DNA of 64,000 nucleotides from Hofstenia miamia (lineage: Eukaryota; Xenacoelomorpha; Acoela): NCBI GenBank assembly GCA_004352715.1, contig SCFE01000115.1, positions 65,325 to 129,324 on the forward strand, given 5' to 3'. A program made the translations under genes and the position numbers. The notes beneath the pieces are model-generated. The model saw only the letters and a program-made list of their open reading frames with translations, had not been told where the DNA came from and made no database searches. Below are positions 10,640 through 22,177 of this stretch, in pieces. Positions within the stretch are counted from its first letter, which is position 1; each line of letters begins with the position of its first letter.

Positions 10640-11639
10640 NNNNNNNNNNNNNNNNNNNNNNNNNNNNNNNNNNNNNNNNNNNNNNNNNNNNNNNNNNNNN
10701 NNNNNNNNNNNNNNNNNNNNNNNNNNNNNNNNNNNNNNNNNNNNNNNNNNNNNNNNNNNNNNNNNNNNNNNNNNNNNNNNNNNNNNNNNNNNNNNNNNNN
10801 NNNNNNNNNNNNNNNNNNNNNNNNNNNNNNNNNNNNNNNNNNNNNNNNNNNNNNNNNNNNNNNNNNNNNNNNNNNNNNNNNNNNNNNNNNNNNNNNNNNN
10901 NNNNNNNNNNNNNNNNNNNNNNNNNNNNNNNNNNNNNNNNNNNNNNNNNNNNNNNNNNNNNNNNNNNNNNNNNNNNNNNNNNNNNNNNNNNNNNNNNNNN
11001 NNNNNNNNNNNNNNNNNNNNNNNNNNNNNNNNNNNNNNNNNNNNNNNNNNNNNNNNNNNNNNNNNNNNNNNNNNNNNNNNNNNNNNNNNNNNNNNNNNNN
11101 NNNNNNNNNNNNNNNNNNNNNNNNNNNNNNNNNNNNNNNNNNNNNNNNNNNNNNNNNNNNNNNNNNNNNNNNNNNNNNNNNNNNNNNNNNNNNNNNNNNN
11201 NNNNNNNNNNNNNNNNNNNNNNNNNNNNNNNNNNNNNNNNNNNNNNNNNNNNNNNNNNNNNNNNNNNNNNNNNNNNNNNNNNNNNNNNNNNNNNNNNNNN
11301 NNNNNNNNNNNNNNNNNNNNNNNNNNNNNNNNNNNNNNNNNNNNNNNNNNNNNNNNNNNNNNNNNNNNNNNNNNNNNNNNNNNNNNNNNNNNNNNNNNNN
11401 NNNNNNNNNNNNNNNNNNNNNNNNNNNNNNNNNNNNNNNNNNNNNNNNNNNNNNNNNNNNNNNNNNNNNNNNNNNNNNNNNNNNNNNNNNNNNNNNNNNN
11501 NNNNNNNNNNNNNNNNNNNNNNNNNNNNNNNNNNNNNNNNNNNNNNNNNNNNNNNNNNNNNNNNNNNNNNNNNNNNNNNNNNNNNNNNNNNNNNNNNNNN
11601 NNNNNNNNNNNNNNNNNNNNNNNNNNNNNNNNNNNNNNN
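10640..11639. other. Assembly gap (exactly 1000 N)
   Basis: The round length suggests an arbitrary gap size. The gap removes the last few bases of the Tigger-like left end. Confidence 0.99.
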
Positions 11640-12357
11640 AGACGCTCGATTATCCGAACACCTTGGGCGGTAATTTTGCAAAACCTTCATTGTAGGTTTT
11701 CTTCGAGAGTATTTTGAAATTTAGTCCGGTCTCGTCTGCGTTGAATATTTGGTCTCTGGTATAGCCTTCAACTTCTGGTGAAAAACTATTTTTAAAATGT
11801 TCTGCAGAAATAACATCAGCTGAGATTTTCTCACATTGAATTGAAACGTTTTTAAGGTTGAGTCGTTTGCAAAAATTTCTGATAAATCCAGTTAAAATTT
11901 TCCCCACATTGGGATAAATTCTTGCAAATAACTGTATGGCCTTTTCAGATAAAATAGCTCCAGTAATGGGTAGATTCTTTTCCCGCATCTGTCGAACCCA
12001 AATAAAAAGGGCGGAATCAAGCTCAGGATAAGAGCTAAGTTTCATGCTTTTCGCTTTCTCATTGTCCTGATAGAAACGTTTCAGTTCATCTTCAGATTTT
12101 TTGATATCGGATACAGAGGACTTGCCGATTCCATACTTCTGACAAATAACCGCATAAGCGACTTCAGAACGAATTTCCTCGCAAATATGCAGCTCTTCTG
12201 TTAAAGTGAGGGCTTTCCTTTTGCGCTTAGTACCACTGACCGTTTGCAGTCGACCAATGTAATTGAATTGTGATTCACAGCAGGCGGCTACTTGTAATCT
12301 GAAAGACAAATACTACATGTAAATAAACAGGCTGTTCGGATAATCGAGCGGCTACTG
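11640..12357 (-). mobile_element. Tigger/pogo-type DNA transposon, 3' part of transposase deleted
   Basis: The right terminal repeat read on the minus strand is CAGTAGCCGCTCGATTATCC, with TA outside it at 12358-12359. The left end (plus strand) starts inside the gap and reads AGACGCTCGATTATCCGAAC. Between them is only the first third to half of a CENP-B/jerky-like transposase, whose frame runs straight into the terminal repeat. The copy is thus a deletion derivative of about 720 bases. Confidence 0.82.
11650..12309 (-). pseudogene. Tigger/jerky-like transposase, N-terminal part
   Basis: The 219-codon frame begins (real start perhaps near GTKRKRKALT) with a CENP-B-type HTH (ICQKYGIGKSSVSDI), then a second HTH region (IWVRQMREKNLPITG), then the first DDE block FNADETGLNFK, which holds the first catalytic Asp. 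The last residues (KLPPKVFG) are encoded by the terminal inverted repeat. The second and third acidic residues are missing, so it cannot catalyse transposition, but the DNA-binding half is intact and could act as a repressor if expressed. Confidence 0.8.
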
Positions 12358-12643
12358 TATATGCATTTAAATGAGAAACAGGATTTTTTACTATAAAGCA
12401 TTAAGTGCAGGGGTTGCCAAAAGATATTTGAACAATTTATTTTTTGGTTTCTAAATATTACGGTTATGTGTTTTGAATGAACGTGTATTATTGCAATTAC
12501 ATATAGATTGCGGGTATATTTTGCTCTAAGTAACCCCATATTTTTCTATCTGTTGTTTTGATACAAAAAAAACATGAGACAATGACCATTTTTGTCTTTC
12601 CTAATTGGTTGTGAGGTGACGCACATAGCGTCACATCAGCTAC

Positions 12644-12646
<3 letters not shown>

Positions 12647-12698
<52 letters not shown>
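12647..12698. repeat. (AT)n microsatellite
   Basis: 26 AT units. Confidence 0.96.
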
Positions 12699-12700
<2 letters not shown>

Positions 12701-13804
12701 TAAATTGACAAAAACCTAGTAAAAAGTAATTATTAAAACTTTAGCTGAGAAAATATATAAATTATTACACACACAATTTTTTTCATGTTTTGAGTGGACA
12801 TTATTCCCACAGTTAATGACATTATGCTCATACAGGAAAGTACTACAGACTGTCCAGAAATATGTAGAAGTTTAAACATGTGTAACTTTTAGCCATAACA
12901 GACAGAATGATAAAATAGAAATTGAAATCTAGAATTTCTAAATTTTTTTCAAGATATGTACTTTACTTCAAATATTAGCAATTAAATCAGCATTCTAATA
13001 TTCCTTTAAAAATGTCGTAGTTACAGAAAATTAGAAGATTGAAATAGCTAAATAAATGATAAAGCATGAGCAAATTATCACAGCATTTTTAAAAAAACGC
13101 TTTCAAAGTTAGTTAATTGACAATTAATACGCCATTTCAGAGATTGAAGAAAATTGTTTTACCGAAAATCAGAGTAAAAAAATGTAGTAAAAGTGCAAGA
13201 GTGCCAAAAAAAATTCATAAGAAAATTAAATACAATTGCAAAACAAATATAAGGAAGGCAACTGCTGAGTTGTTATTAAAAATTTTATGACTACAAGTAA
13301 TTCTGCTTAAGAATTTGAAGTCATTTCCATTTAAAATTGCTACATGGTGATTTTCCTCAAAGATTGAATTTCTCTCATTCTATTTAAATGCTAAGAAGCA
13401 AGTTTATCATGTAAAACCATCCACCATACCAGAAATCAAAGCATTTGTCGAAGAAATTGATAAGTCTATGTATCTGATTGCTTTAATTGTTGTTATTGAT
13501 AGCTAGCTTTCCTGTTTCATTTAATTAATAGATCACATCTTGGTTAGAGAATTCTTTGAACTTGCACTCTAAGTAAAGTTATTCTACTAATACTGAATAA
13601 TATTACTAATTAGTAATTCAAAGAAATATGTTGTATTAGAAGAAATAAGAAACTTGAGAAATTAGCATTGGTTAAGTATGTGATGACAATGAATTCATAT
13701 TTAATGGTTAAACATTTGTTTGGATAATTAAGAGTAGTATCAAAATTAATACAATGGCTATAAAATTAGTGATAGATGTCCTTTAGCTTTCGCGCTATTC
13801 AGTA
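12699..13804. other. AT-rich DNA, nothing recognised
   Basis: May include the 5' leader of the LINE that follows. No motif marks its start. Confidence 0.4.
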
Positions 13805-14384
13805 GTGTTTACTGTTTTGCTCTCAAACATGTCAGCAAAGAATGCTGATGAATCAAAACCATTTGAATGTATTAGATGCCACTTCAAAATGCATTTTATC
13901 AGGAATTGTACTGGTTTTTCCTTTAACTGCATTGAAGCGTTTATGCAGTACATGAGAGATTGCCTCACTCTTTCTAATGCTTCCTTGGACGCAAACGAAT
14001 ATGTTTCTGATAGTTTGGATAAAGGTTTTAAAGTATTTACTACAAAATATACTGTGTTGAAGTGTGATATTAAGCGATCAGTTTTTTCTTCTTTGCATAG
14101 GCCCTAGGTCATCAAGTTGAGGAAGACCACCCTCGTTTTCGCATTATTTGCACTGATGTGACTGAGCGTCAAAAACAAAATCAGCTTATTTTGAATTTTG
14201 CTTGATTGATACTTCTATTATTCAGGACATTCTTAGACTTTGCAGCTCTTAAGCAAGTGGAAGTCGATCTTTGGTTGCTCAACTTAGCTCTGTGTGAGCC
14301 CGCCGTACTATTCTTATTAATGAATTGGACTTAAGGATTTTGTCGATGTTAAATTCAAATAGAAGTTCCCACGTAAGTTGTTAA
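13805..14384 (+). mobile_element. Outer LINE, ORF1 5' half (interrupted)
   Basis: The frame at 13,805-14,107 holds a Cys/His cluster (FECIRCHFKMHFIRNC) near its N-terminus. The degenerate continuation (DHPRFRIICTDVTERQKQNQ) looks like the nucleic-acid-binding ORF1 of CR1/L2-type LINEs. The coding trend stops near 14,380 and resumes at 18,839 with LLKPDLSKTDRAIKKKQL, a typical later part of the same ORF1. Base composition here is less AT-rich than the inserted element. Confidence 0.6.
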
Positions 14385-15158
14385 CTTTTTAAGTAACGCA
14401 TTTTTGAATTTCTATAGTAAAATTTGAATACATCACAATGACGTCATTATATTCAGATGTTTCTAAGCTCAGTAATGAACAGGAATCGACGATAACGAAC
14501 GAATCTCTTAAATTCATTTACTGATCTTGAATATTATATAAATAGCTTAAATATTAACAGTCAAAACAAATTTGACTGTAATGGTTTAATTGCAAAGATT
14601 AAGCAAAATTTCTTAGCTTGCCTTAAAGATGAGAAAAGACAGTATTCAAATAAGGAAAGTTCAAGTTAATTTGATATCATCTCCCCTCAAAATGATAAGA
14701 AATATATGACCCCAAAACTCATAATTTCAAGCAAAACACTAAAAAATAAAGATGGTTCTTTAAATGAAAAGGAATTGAAGAAGGTTATGAACAACATTGA
14801 AAAATCCATCAAAAAATAGAAATGTCTCCTATTGATCAAGCATTTGTATCAAAAAATAATGATATTGTTCTTTTTTGCCAATCCGAAGAAAAGCCAGAAA
14901 AATAATGGAGGAATTTGCAAAAATAAAAGGCATTAATATTTAAAAATCGAGTAAATTTTTGCCTAAGCTTAAGTTATCGAATATACCAATATACGAAGAT
15001 ATTGAAGATATTAACAACTTCAAAGTCAAAATTTACGATTCTAATCCTATTCTAAAAATGTTTGCACTAAGGAATTAACTGTTATTTTTTCAAACGTAAA
15101 TAACCTCAAAAGATGTAAAGACGTAATTATCAAAGTTTCACCTAAACTAAGAAATACA

Positions 15159-15473
15159 ATGATAAACAACAAAATTCGATATGGTTTAAGTATCATCCAT
15201 ATAAGTGATCATCACTATATAGAAATATGCAGTTCATGTGGAGGCTATGGTCATTCTACAAAGACTTGTAAATGTGATGATATTTGTTGCATGTATTGTA
15301 CAGAAAATCACAATGACAAAAATTGTCCAAACAAAGATACTAAGAGCATTCACAAATGCATTAATTGTTTAAGATCAAACATCAAAAACTCTCAAGTTCA
15401 TAATGCATTTAGTCCACACTGCCCAATATACCAAATACAAAAAAACATTATTACACTACAAACAATGTCCTAA
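15159..15473 (+). pseudogene. Inner LINE ORF1 C-terminal zinc knuckles
   Basis: CSSCGGYGHSTKTC is a CCHC knuckle (C-x2-C-x4-H-x4-C). It is followed by CCMYCTENHNDKNC and a further CINC, so two to three knuckles in a row. These bind element RNA in LINE ribonucleoprotein. The upstream ORF1 (about 14,640-15,158) is readable only in broken frames. Confidence 0.7.
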
Positions 15474-16137
15474 ATACGTTAACATTAATTTTCAATGTAT
15501 TCGAAACAAATTTGAAAAATTACATGATCTAATGGAAAACTTCGATAATAGTACAATTTTTGGAATCGCAGAAACATGGTTGAAATACAATGATATAATA
15601 CCAATTTTTAAAGATTTCAAAATATTCAGAAAAGATATAAATCTAGACAAATCTGACAAACTTAGAGGTGGTGGGGTTTTATTATTAGTACCCAAGAAAT
15701 TTTCGCCGAAACTAAGAATCGATATAAATAAAAGTAATCAAAATTTTGAAAGCTTATGGAACTAAAAATAAACCAAGAAACCCAATTTTATTGAATATTA
15801 GTTATTCAATTGTAATAGAAAACAAGCACTAATTAAATTTCAAGAAATTTTACACGAAGAACTTTCCATGGCTTACAATGAAAGAAAGAAGATCATAATA
15901 ATGGGAGATTATAACCAAAACTATTTAAATCAAAATGAATGTAATAATATTCACGACCTAATAGATATTTTTAACATGAACGTATTAAATAAAACGACAC
16001 CAACTCACATAAGCAGTAGAACATCATTATTAATTGATTACATAATATGTGATGCGTCTGAAATATCGACTTATGAAACATTTGTCTTAGATGGTCTATT
16101 GTCTGATTATTTAATTACCTGCAACATTTTTATCTAA
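15474..16137 (+). pseudogene. Inner LINE endonuclease (AP-like) domain
   Basis: The N-terminal strand reads CIRNKFEKLHDLMENFD, then FGIAETWL carrying the catalytic Glu of this domain (ETW). After a frameshift near 15,765 come IIIMGDYNQNY (the GDxN motif) and TSLLIDYIICDA (the S-x-IDYI motif). The final His motif is not seen clearly. This domain nicks target DNA to prime reverse transcription. It is dead because of the frame breaks. Confidence 0.75.
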
Positions 16138-16678
16138 AACGAAAGTAAATGTTTCTTGAAACAAAGCAATAATATTTTTATTCATTCAACTAAGCATTAT
16201 CAGAGAAACAATTTATCAATAGACTTGCTAAATCTAAACTGGACATGTTTCTATAACTATCAATCAATTGATGAAAAGTTAGAATTTATAATAAAGAGTC
16301 TGGCTATGCTGTACGACAAACATTGTCCAATAACTACAATTAAGAAACAAGATCAAACTCCATTTGTAAAGTGGAAGATATGGATTTCAAAAGAAACTAA
16401 AGTTAGTTAAAGAAAAGCATAAGCTTTATGCTAACTATTGTAAGATAATAGATGTCCAGAAAATCTCAAAAAATACACGAAATTAAGAAATAGTGTATCT
16501 AATAAATTAACATATGAGCTTAATGAATTTTTGACATGATCTTTTAATGATGGAAAGAATGTAGCAAGAAAATGGCTACACATCAATAAATTTATCAAAG
16601 AAAAAAGAACGATGATATCAAATGTCTAGTTACCAATGAAGGACAAATCATTGAAAATTCATTGAAATTGCAAATATT

Positions 16679-17540
16679 ATGAAGGAGCACTTTGTGAAAC
16701 TTGGTAAATTTCAAGATGAAGTTTCTATTAAAGAAATTACTAAATTCAATTACCATCATAACATAAATTTGAATCACTCATCTTTTAAATTTAAATATGT
16801 TTCAGTTCATGATTTTTGGAAATGCTCAAAAATGATAAAAACAAGTAAATCAAAAGGCTCAAGTTACTATCCTCTATGGTTTTTAAAAGATGCTCTATAT
16901 GTATTAGCAAGACCATTATGTGATCTCTTCAATGAATGTATTTACTATTCCTATTTCGCTAAACAATTAAAAATGGCTGAAGTTATTCCAATTTTTAAAA
17001 AGGGCAATAATGAGAAAACAGAGAATTACCGTCCAATAAAAATTTTTGAAAAACTCATATATCAACAATTAACGATCTACATTGAAGAAATTAAATTTTT
17101 AAGCAAACAGCAATTTGGTTTTAGAAAAGGATTATCAACAAGTTATGCATTAATTGAAATAATAGATGACTGGATTAGAAAACTAGACAAAGATGAAAAA
17201 GTTTATATTGCTTCACTTGATATATCAAAGTCCTTTAATTCAAATATTCATGATTTACTAATTAAAAAACTAAGAGAAATTTATAATTTTAGTTGTTCAT
17301 CGTTCCAATTTCTGAAATCATATATTTACTTGTTCACAATACATAAAAGTAAACAATCTATCGTCAAAACAAATATTGATAAATAATAGAATGCAACAAG
17401 AATCAGTTTTAGGACCACTATTATTCAATCTATATGTAAATGACATTCCTAACCTCATTGAAGGCAAATGCATTCAATTTGCAGATGATACTCTATTATA
17501 TACATCCAAAATAAAGATTTTACAAGAACATATAATTTAA
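16679..17540 (+). pseudogene. Inner LINE reverse transcriptase
   Basis: Motifs in order: SKGSSYYPLWFLKDA (motif 0), VIPIFKKGNN and ENYRPI (motif 1), KIFEKLIYQQL (motif 2), QFGFRKGLSTSYALIE (motif 2a), LDISKSFNS (motif A, one catalytic Asp), GPLLFNLYVNDIP (motif B) and IQFADDTLLY (motif C, two catalytic Asp). About nine residues usually found between NYRPI and KIFEKL are missing, and a stop or frameshift separates motifs A and B. It is a well-preserved but inactive enzyme. FADDT fits the CR1/Jockey group. Confidence 0.82.
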
Positions 17541-18276
17541 GTAAAGAATTTTTTTGAACAGAATATGATGAAATTAAATATTGAGAAAACTACATTTATT
17601 ATTATAAAGGATAAAATGGAAAAAGTGAACCATTAGAATCAATATATGTTGAAAAAATATCATTTATGAAACTGAAGAAAATTTAATATCTTGGTATTGA
17701 AATTGACAATGAACTTAAATTTACAGATCAGATCAATGCAACTACTAAGAAAATGACCCTTGGAGTTAAATTGCTAACTAAAATTCAACATAGATTACCA
17801 ATGAAGTGGAGTATTGTATGACTAAGATCTCCTATACTGTCACATTTTTCATATTCTTTTTGATTTACCAATGTTACCAAGAAAATATTTAAAAAANACA
17901 AGAACATATAATTTAAGTAAAGAATTTTTTTGAACAGAATATGATGAAATTAAATATTGAGAAAACTACATTTATTATTATAAAGGATAAAATGGAAAAA
18001 GTGAACCATTAGAATCAATATATGTTGAAAAAAATATCATTTATGAAACTAAGAAAATTTAATATCTTTGGTATTGAAATTGACAATGAACTTAAATTTA
18101 CAGATCAGATCAATGCAACTACTAAGAAAATGGCCCTTGGAGTTAAATTGCTAACTAAGATTCAACATAAATTACCAATGAAGTGGAGGATTGTATTACT
18201 AAGTTCTCTTATATTGTCACATTTTTCATATTTTTCTTTTATATTTACCAATGTTATCAAGAAAATATTTAAAAAA
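17522..18276. repeat. Near-identical 375-base direct duplication around a single N (17,897)
   Basis: 17,522-17,896 is repeated at 17,898-18,276 with roughly a dozen single-base differences or indels. A lone N separates the two copies. The content is the post-FADDT part of the LINE. The divergence and the N favour two haplotypes laid end to end by the assembler over a real tandem duplication. Confidence 0.85.
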
Positions 18277-18838
18277 CTTTAAAAAGTTTGTAATTGGGCA
18301 ATTAATACAATCTGTAGTAAAAATGATCAAAGTAAAATATTATAAAAGCATAATATCAAATCATTAGAATACCTATTAAAATTAAATTGCCTCTTACTAT
18401 TTTGGAAAAGACCTTCAGTAGAATTACAGAAAAATATACACAAGCGAACTAAGACTTATCAGAAAATCAAATTTAAAAAGAAAATCATTGAAAAATCATT
18501 TACCAATTTTACAATTGATTTATGGAACAAACTCCATCCAGATATTAAAGAAGAACGAAATTTCAATTATTTTAAAAAATCAATAAAAATTTCTCTAAAA
18601 CGAAGAAAATCCAACTACTTATCAAAGTATAGGACAAAGTCCATAAACTAGAACAAAGCTATTGAACAATGAAAACCAACAATTTATATCCTCAAGGACA
18701 ATAAATTTTCGAGACCAAGACAAAGTATTTTTTAGAACCATATTAATTTCTATCTATTGTTTTAATTCTTCATAAGTGTTAATCACTTGATTTGTAAAAA
18801 AACAAAAGAAATAAATGAATAAATATATTAAAAAAAGT

Positions 18839-19240
18839 TTTACTGAAGCCTGATCTTAGCAAAACTGATCGTGCAATTAAAAAGAAGCAACTCAAAAAGT
18901 GCTATGAGCCTAACCAAACTGGTTCCACTAATACAACTTCGAAAATTAAAAACTTGGAATTATTCCACAATGGCTCTTAAGTAGTTGTAGATCGGCCATG
19001 ACTATTTGATTCTACCTTCTCCTCTTCTTGTGTTCTTTATTTAAACTGTCAGAGCTTTTTAAGTATTACTCGTAGATTAAATCTTCTTTCTGCATTTTAC
19101 AGCTTGACTGAAACTTGATTGTACGAAAACTTTACTGGAAACTCATTTCCTCTTTCTTATTTTGTTGAAGTCTACGTCATCTGAACACATTGGATGTTTA
19201 ATTCTCTGCAAAGAACATTTATTATTCACTTGTGTTGATT
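18839..19240 (+). mobile_element. Outer LINE, ORF1 3' part and endonuclease start
   Basis: LLKPDLSKTDRAIKKKQLKK and a Gly/Ser/Thr/Asn tail end ORF1. After a short spacer come LNCQSFLSITRRLNLLSAFY and LYENFTGNSFPLSYF, the start of an L2/CR1-like endonuclease where W of ETW has become a stop. Together with 13,805-14,384 this is one LINE split by the inner one. Confidence 0.65.
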
Positions 19241-19270
19241 TGGGTGTCGATTTTGCTTGTGCTGCAAATT

Positions 19271-19340
19271 TTAACCCAAATCATAACCCTAACCCTAAAC
19301 TAAGCCACCCCGCACATTAGTACTAACCCTAACCCATACC
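19271..19340. repeat. Degenerate interstitial telomere-like repeats
   Basis: Several CCCTAA-type units (ATAACCCTAACCCTAAAC and ACTAACCCTAACCCATACC) lie within 70 bases. TTAGGG is the usual metazoan telomere repeat. The units are few and imperfect. Confidence 0.6.
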
Positions 19341-20036
19341 ATACCCCAAACAATATGTAGAAGTAATATGCAAATTTAATAATAATATCAGTATGTTTCA
19401 ATATGAATTACAAAATAACTATAAAATATTACTATTATTATGGTAATATAGAGTTAATACATGTGCCTTTTGTTTGTTTACAAGCAATTATAAGATTTGG
19501 CAATGCATATTCAATCAAAACAGTGACTATTCTGTCACATCTTTTCACGTAGTTACTTTGTTTACATAATTATCAATGAATATGTTTTCATTAAGTCGGC
19601 TCTATCAGATGAAGAACATAGTATAATGTTAGATTTATGGTTTTTGGCAAGATTAGGGTTGGGGTAGAACATTGCTTAAGTTTAGGGTTGTGTTTATTCT
19701 TATGTTTTGGGCTAGGGTTAAGGAAATGGTTCAGAGATGGAATCGGTTCAGGAGAACCGACGGTTCGGTTCGATTCAGCTTCGGGTACAAAATCCTAGAA
19801 AAATGGGGTGAGCCCACATGTTCCGGGAAAACGCCAGCTACTTCAAAGTGTCCTAAGAAGGCCTTAATTCAATAATTACTTATTTATTAATGGGATTTAA
19901 TATTATAAGCAGTGTCTAAAAGGAGAACAATATATTATCATTCGTTTGAAATTTAGAAGGTCACTTTGCCGTCGGAATTTCGGGTGGGATTCGGGTTAGA
20001 TGTTGTGCATTTTGGGAAATTTCGAATAGGGAAGAG
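19341..20036. other. Intergenic DNA, nothing recognised
   Basis: A less AT-rich segment (19,660-19,870) containing GGTTCGG-type short repeats has an open frame but no family pattern. Confidence 0.35.
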
Positions 20037-20558
20037 TGGGGTACACTGAGACATGGGGCACAGTGGGACAGTTAACTTTTTTTAAAGCTAATTGGCAACA
20101 TCTTGTCAGTGACGTCATAAGAATGTTTGTATGCCTTATCTCGATAAACTGTGTTAGTTTCAACAGAATTGCCTCAGCGGTTTGACGTACAATTCAAATT
20201 ATCAGTTTTTTTAGTCTCTGGTAATTTTTTACAGCAAAGAATTTTTCTCCTGGCAATTTACTTTAAATAACAAACTTTTGAATTAATTCTACATAAAATA
20301 CTAACAGGTATGTTATTATTATTTAATATATTTTATGTAATATAATTTCCATAGTTAACCACGTGTAATTGGTTTTTCTAGAATATTGCTGTTGGGTCGC
20401 AGTGTGGCATCTTGATATGGGAGCACTGGGACAGTGTCCCAATCCGCCCCAAATATTTTCTGGTAAAGATGACTGTTTAAAATTCGTTAAATTTTATTCC
20501 TTTGTATTCTATATGAATGATTGATAGTCTTGATCAGGGATAAATCAATTTATATGTA

Positions 20559-20561
<3 letters not shown>

Positions 20562-20598
<37 letters not shown>
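20562..20598. repeat. (AT)n microsatellite
   Basis: About 18 units inside the pogo-type leader. Confidence 0.95.
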
Positions 20599-20600
<2 letters not shown>

Positions 20601-20752
20601 CTATTAAATATATTATTTATTACACATTAAGTTATCTTAAGTTTGCAATAATTAAAATATTTTTATACACGGGATTTTATTTTGTCTATTTTATAATGAT
20701 ATTTGTATATTTATAAGTTTATGCATTTCCTATAGATTTCCTATATAATAGG

Positions 20753-21120
20753 GTGAGAGAACCCAATAGGAAAAGGGTAAACTTGGGCCAAACGGATGCT
20801 AATGAAATGAAGAGGGCTGTACAATTAGTGTTAGATGGTCAATCAATCCGAGCAGTTGCTGAAAACCTAAAAATTTCCAAATCCACTTTACAAAGATATG
20901 TCACTAAAGCAAAAAAATCTGAATCATTAGATAATGTCACCTTTCATATCAAATTATGCCAATGCAATGATTTTTCAAGTACCAGAAGAAGCAGAATTGG
21001 AAAAATAATTATTAACAGCTTCCAAACATCATCATGGTTTGACGAAAACAGAAGCGCGCAAATTAGCATTTCAGTATGCTGAGAAAAATAATAAGATTAT
21101 GCCAGATGGTTGGAACAGTA
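20753..21120 (+). pseudogene. pogo-type transposase N-terminus (psq HTH and second HTH)
   Basis: The first frame carries NEMKRAVQLVLDGQSIRAVA and then ISKSTLQRYV, a textbook psq helix-turn-helix. A frameshift near 20,945 leads to MIFQVPEEAELEK, a TAA stop, then HHGLTKTEARKLAFQYAEKN and MPDGWNSN, the second DNA-binding region of pogo transposases. The DDE core is absent. A splice acceptor-like TTTCCTATATAATAG precedes the frame, so the coding part may start with an earlier exon. Confidence 0.75.
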
Positions 21121-21126
21121 ATGCTA

Positions 21127-22134
21127 CAGAGTTGCAACCGTGCCGTGCCAAAGATTATTTATTTATCCGTGCCGTGCGTGCCGTGCCTAAAATTTATTAA
21201 ATATATCAGCGCAAAAATACAACTTTTTGTACTATTTTAACGTTCATATTACAATATGCTAGTTTCTGTTTGATAATATAAACGATTCTTAGAAATAGAT
21301 TTGCATAGAAATTACATTGCGGGAATTTTTAAAATGCAATAGCAATATTCGAATTCTCGTTCCCGCCTTTATGCTACATAATTCTTGTTTGACTTTTTGC
21401 AAAATTTCAAATCATTGCTAATAGATCTATTCGATATTTTATTTGCGATTTCTGTCGAACTGTCATAAGGCATATTTAGTACATAACAAATAATCTGCTA
21501 CGTATTCTTCAATGTTTCAAAGTTTATAGTTTATGGCTTAATTATTACTTTATATATCTATGCAGTAAACGTTTTCCAAAATTATTATTTACCTTTATTT
21601 AAATTTTCATATTGTTAGTTAACATACATTCAATTAAAATAAGCAAGCCCTATTTCAATACTTTTTCAAAAATAACGTTTTTGTTTTTCACTGCTTATAC
21701 TTTTAGTAATTATGAATTCATTTTATGGAAAGTGATCACAATATTTTTATATAAAACCTTGGCACATAATTGTGTTGTAATAATCTGGCGTAAAATAGGT
21801 TTTTTCCAAAAATTAAAGTAAACTAACAAGCAAAGTACTACAATTACATATGTAATTGACTGATTTGTTATTTTGAATTCGATGTATTTGTTACAGCTGC
21901 AAGGGGATTACGGTTTTCTCACTCAAGCCAACTCAAATATCTTTTACAAAGAACGGATCCAACATAAGTAGAGATCTCTAAAATTTGTCAGTGAACTGGT
22001 ACAGTTCAGACTCTAAATCTCCGTAGCTCTCACTTGGTGCAATATACTGATAAAATATCGAAGCTCATTAACCTGACCCATCTTTTCCAAAACTTAACCC
22101 AACCCTACCCATCAGTTGAATTTACCCTACCCAA

Positions 22135-22177
<43 letters not shown>

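Larger units (their letters stand above)
14385..18838 (+). mobile_element. Inner LINE (CR1/Jockey group) nested in the outer LINE
   Basis: Order along the element: ORF1 with a CCHC knuckle, apurinic-type endonuclease, reverse transcriptase with FADDT, C-terminal region, and a 3' end rich in AAATAAATGAATAAA just before the outer LINE resumes. Stops and frameshifts occur throughout. A 375-base stretch of the reverse transcriptase is duplicated around a single N. The 5' boundary is inferred from where outer-LINE coding stops and is good to perhaps 15 bases. Confidence 0.75.
20037..21126 (+). mobile_element. pogo-type transposon, 5' part
   Basis: The left end carries GTGGGGTACACTGAGACATG followed by GGGCACAGTGGGACAG, with internal echoes near 20,420 (GCACTGGGACAGTGTCCC). 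A transposase start lies downstream. The 3' part is not present: the coding sequence stops where another element begins at 21,127. Confidence 0.6.

Noticed and set aside
9351-11717. Long open frames over the gaps (also at 1000-1459, 23,037-23,427 and 44,383-45,509)
   Set aside because: They are long only because N codons have no stops; the real flanking residues do not form a gene.
13805-14107. Stand-alone zinc-finger host gene
   Set aside because: The continuation and the later 18,839 segment fit a LINE ORF1 better than a host protein.
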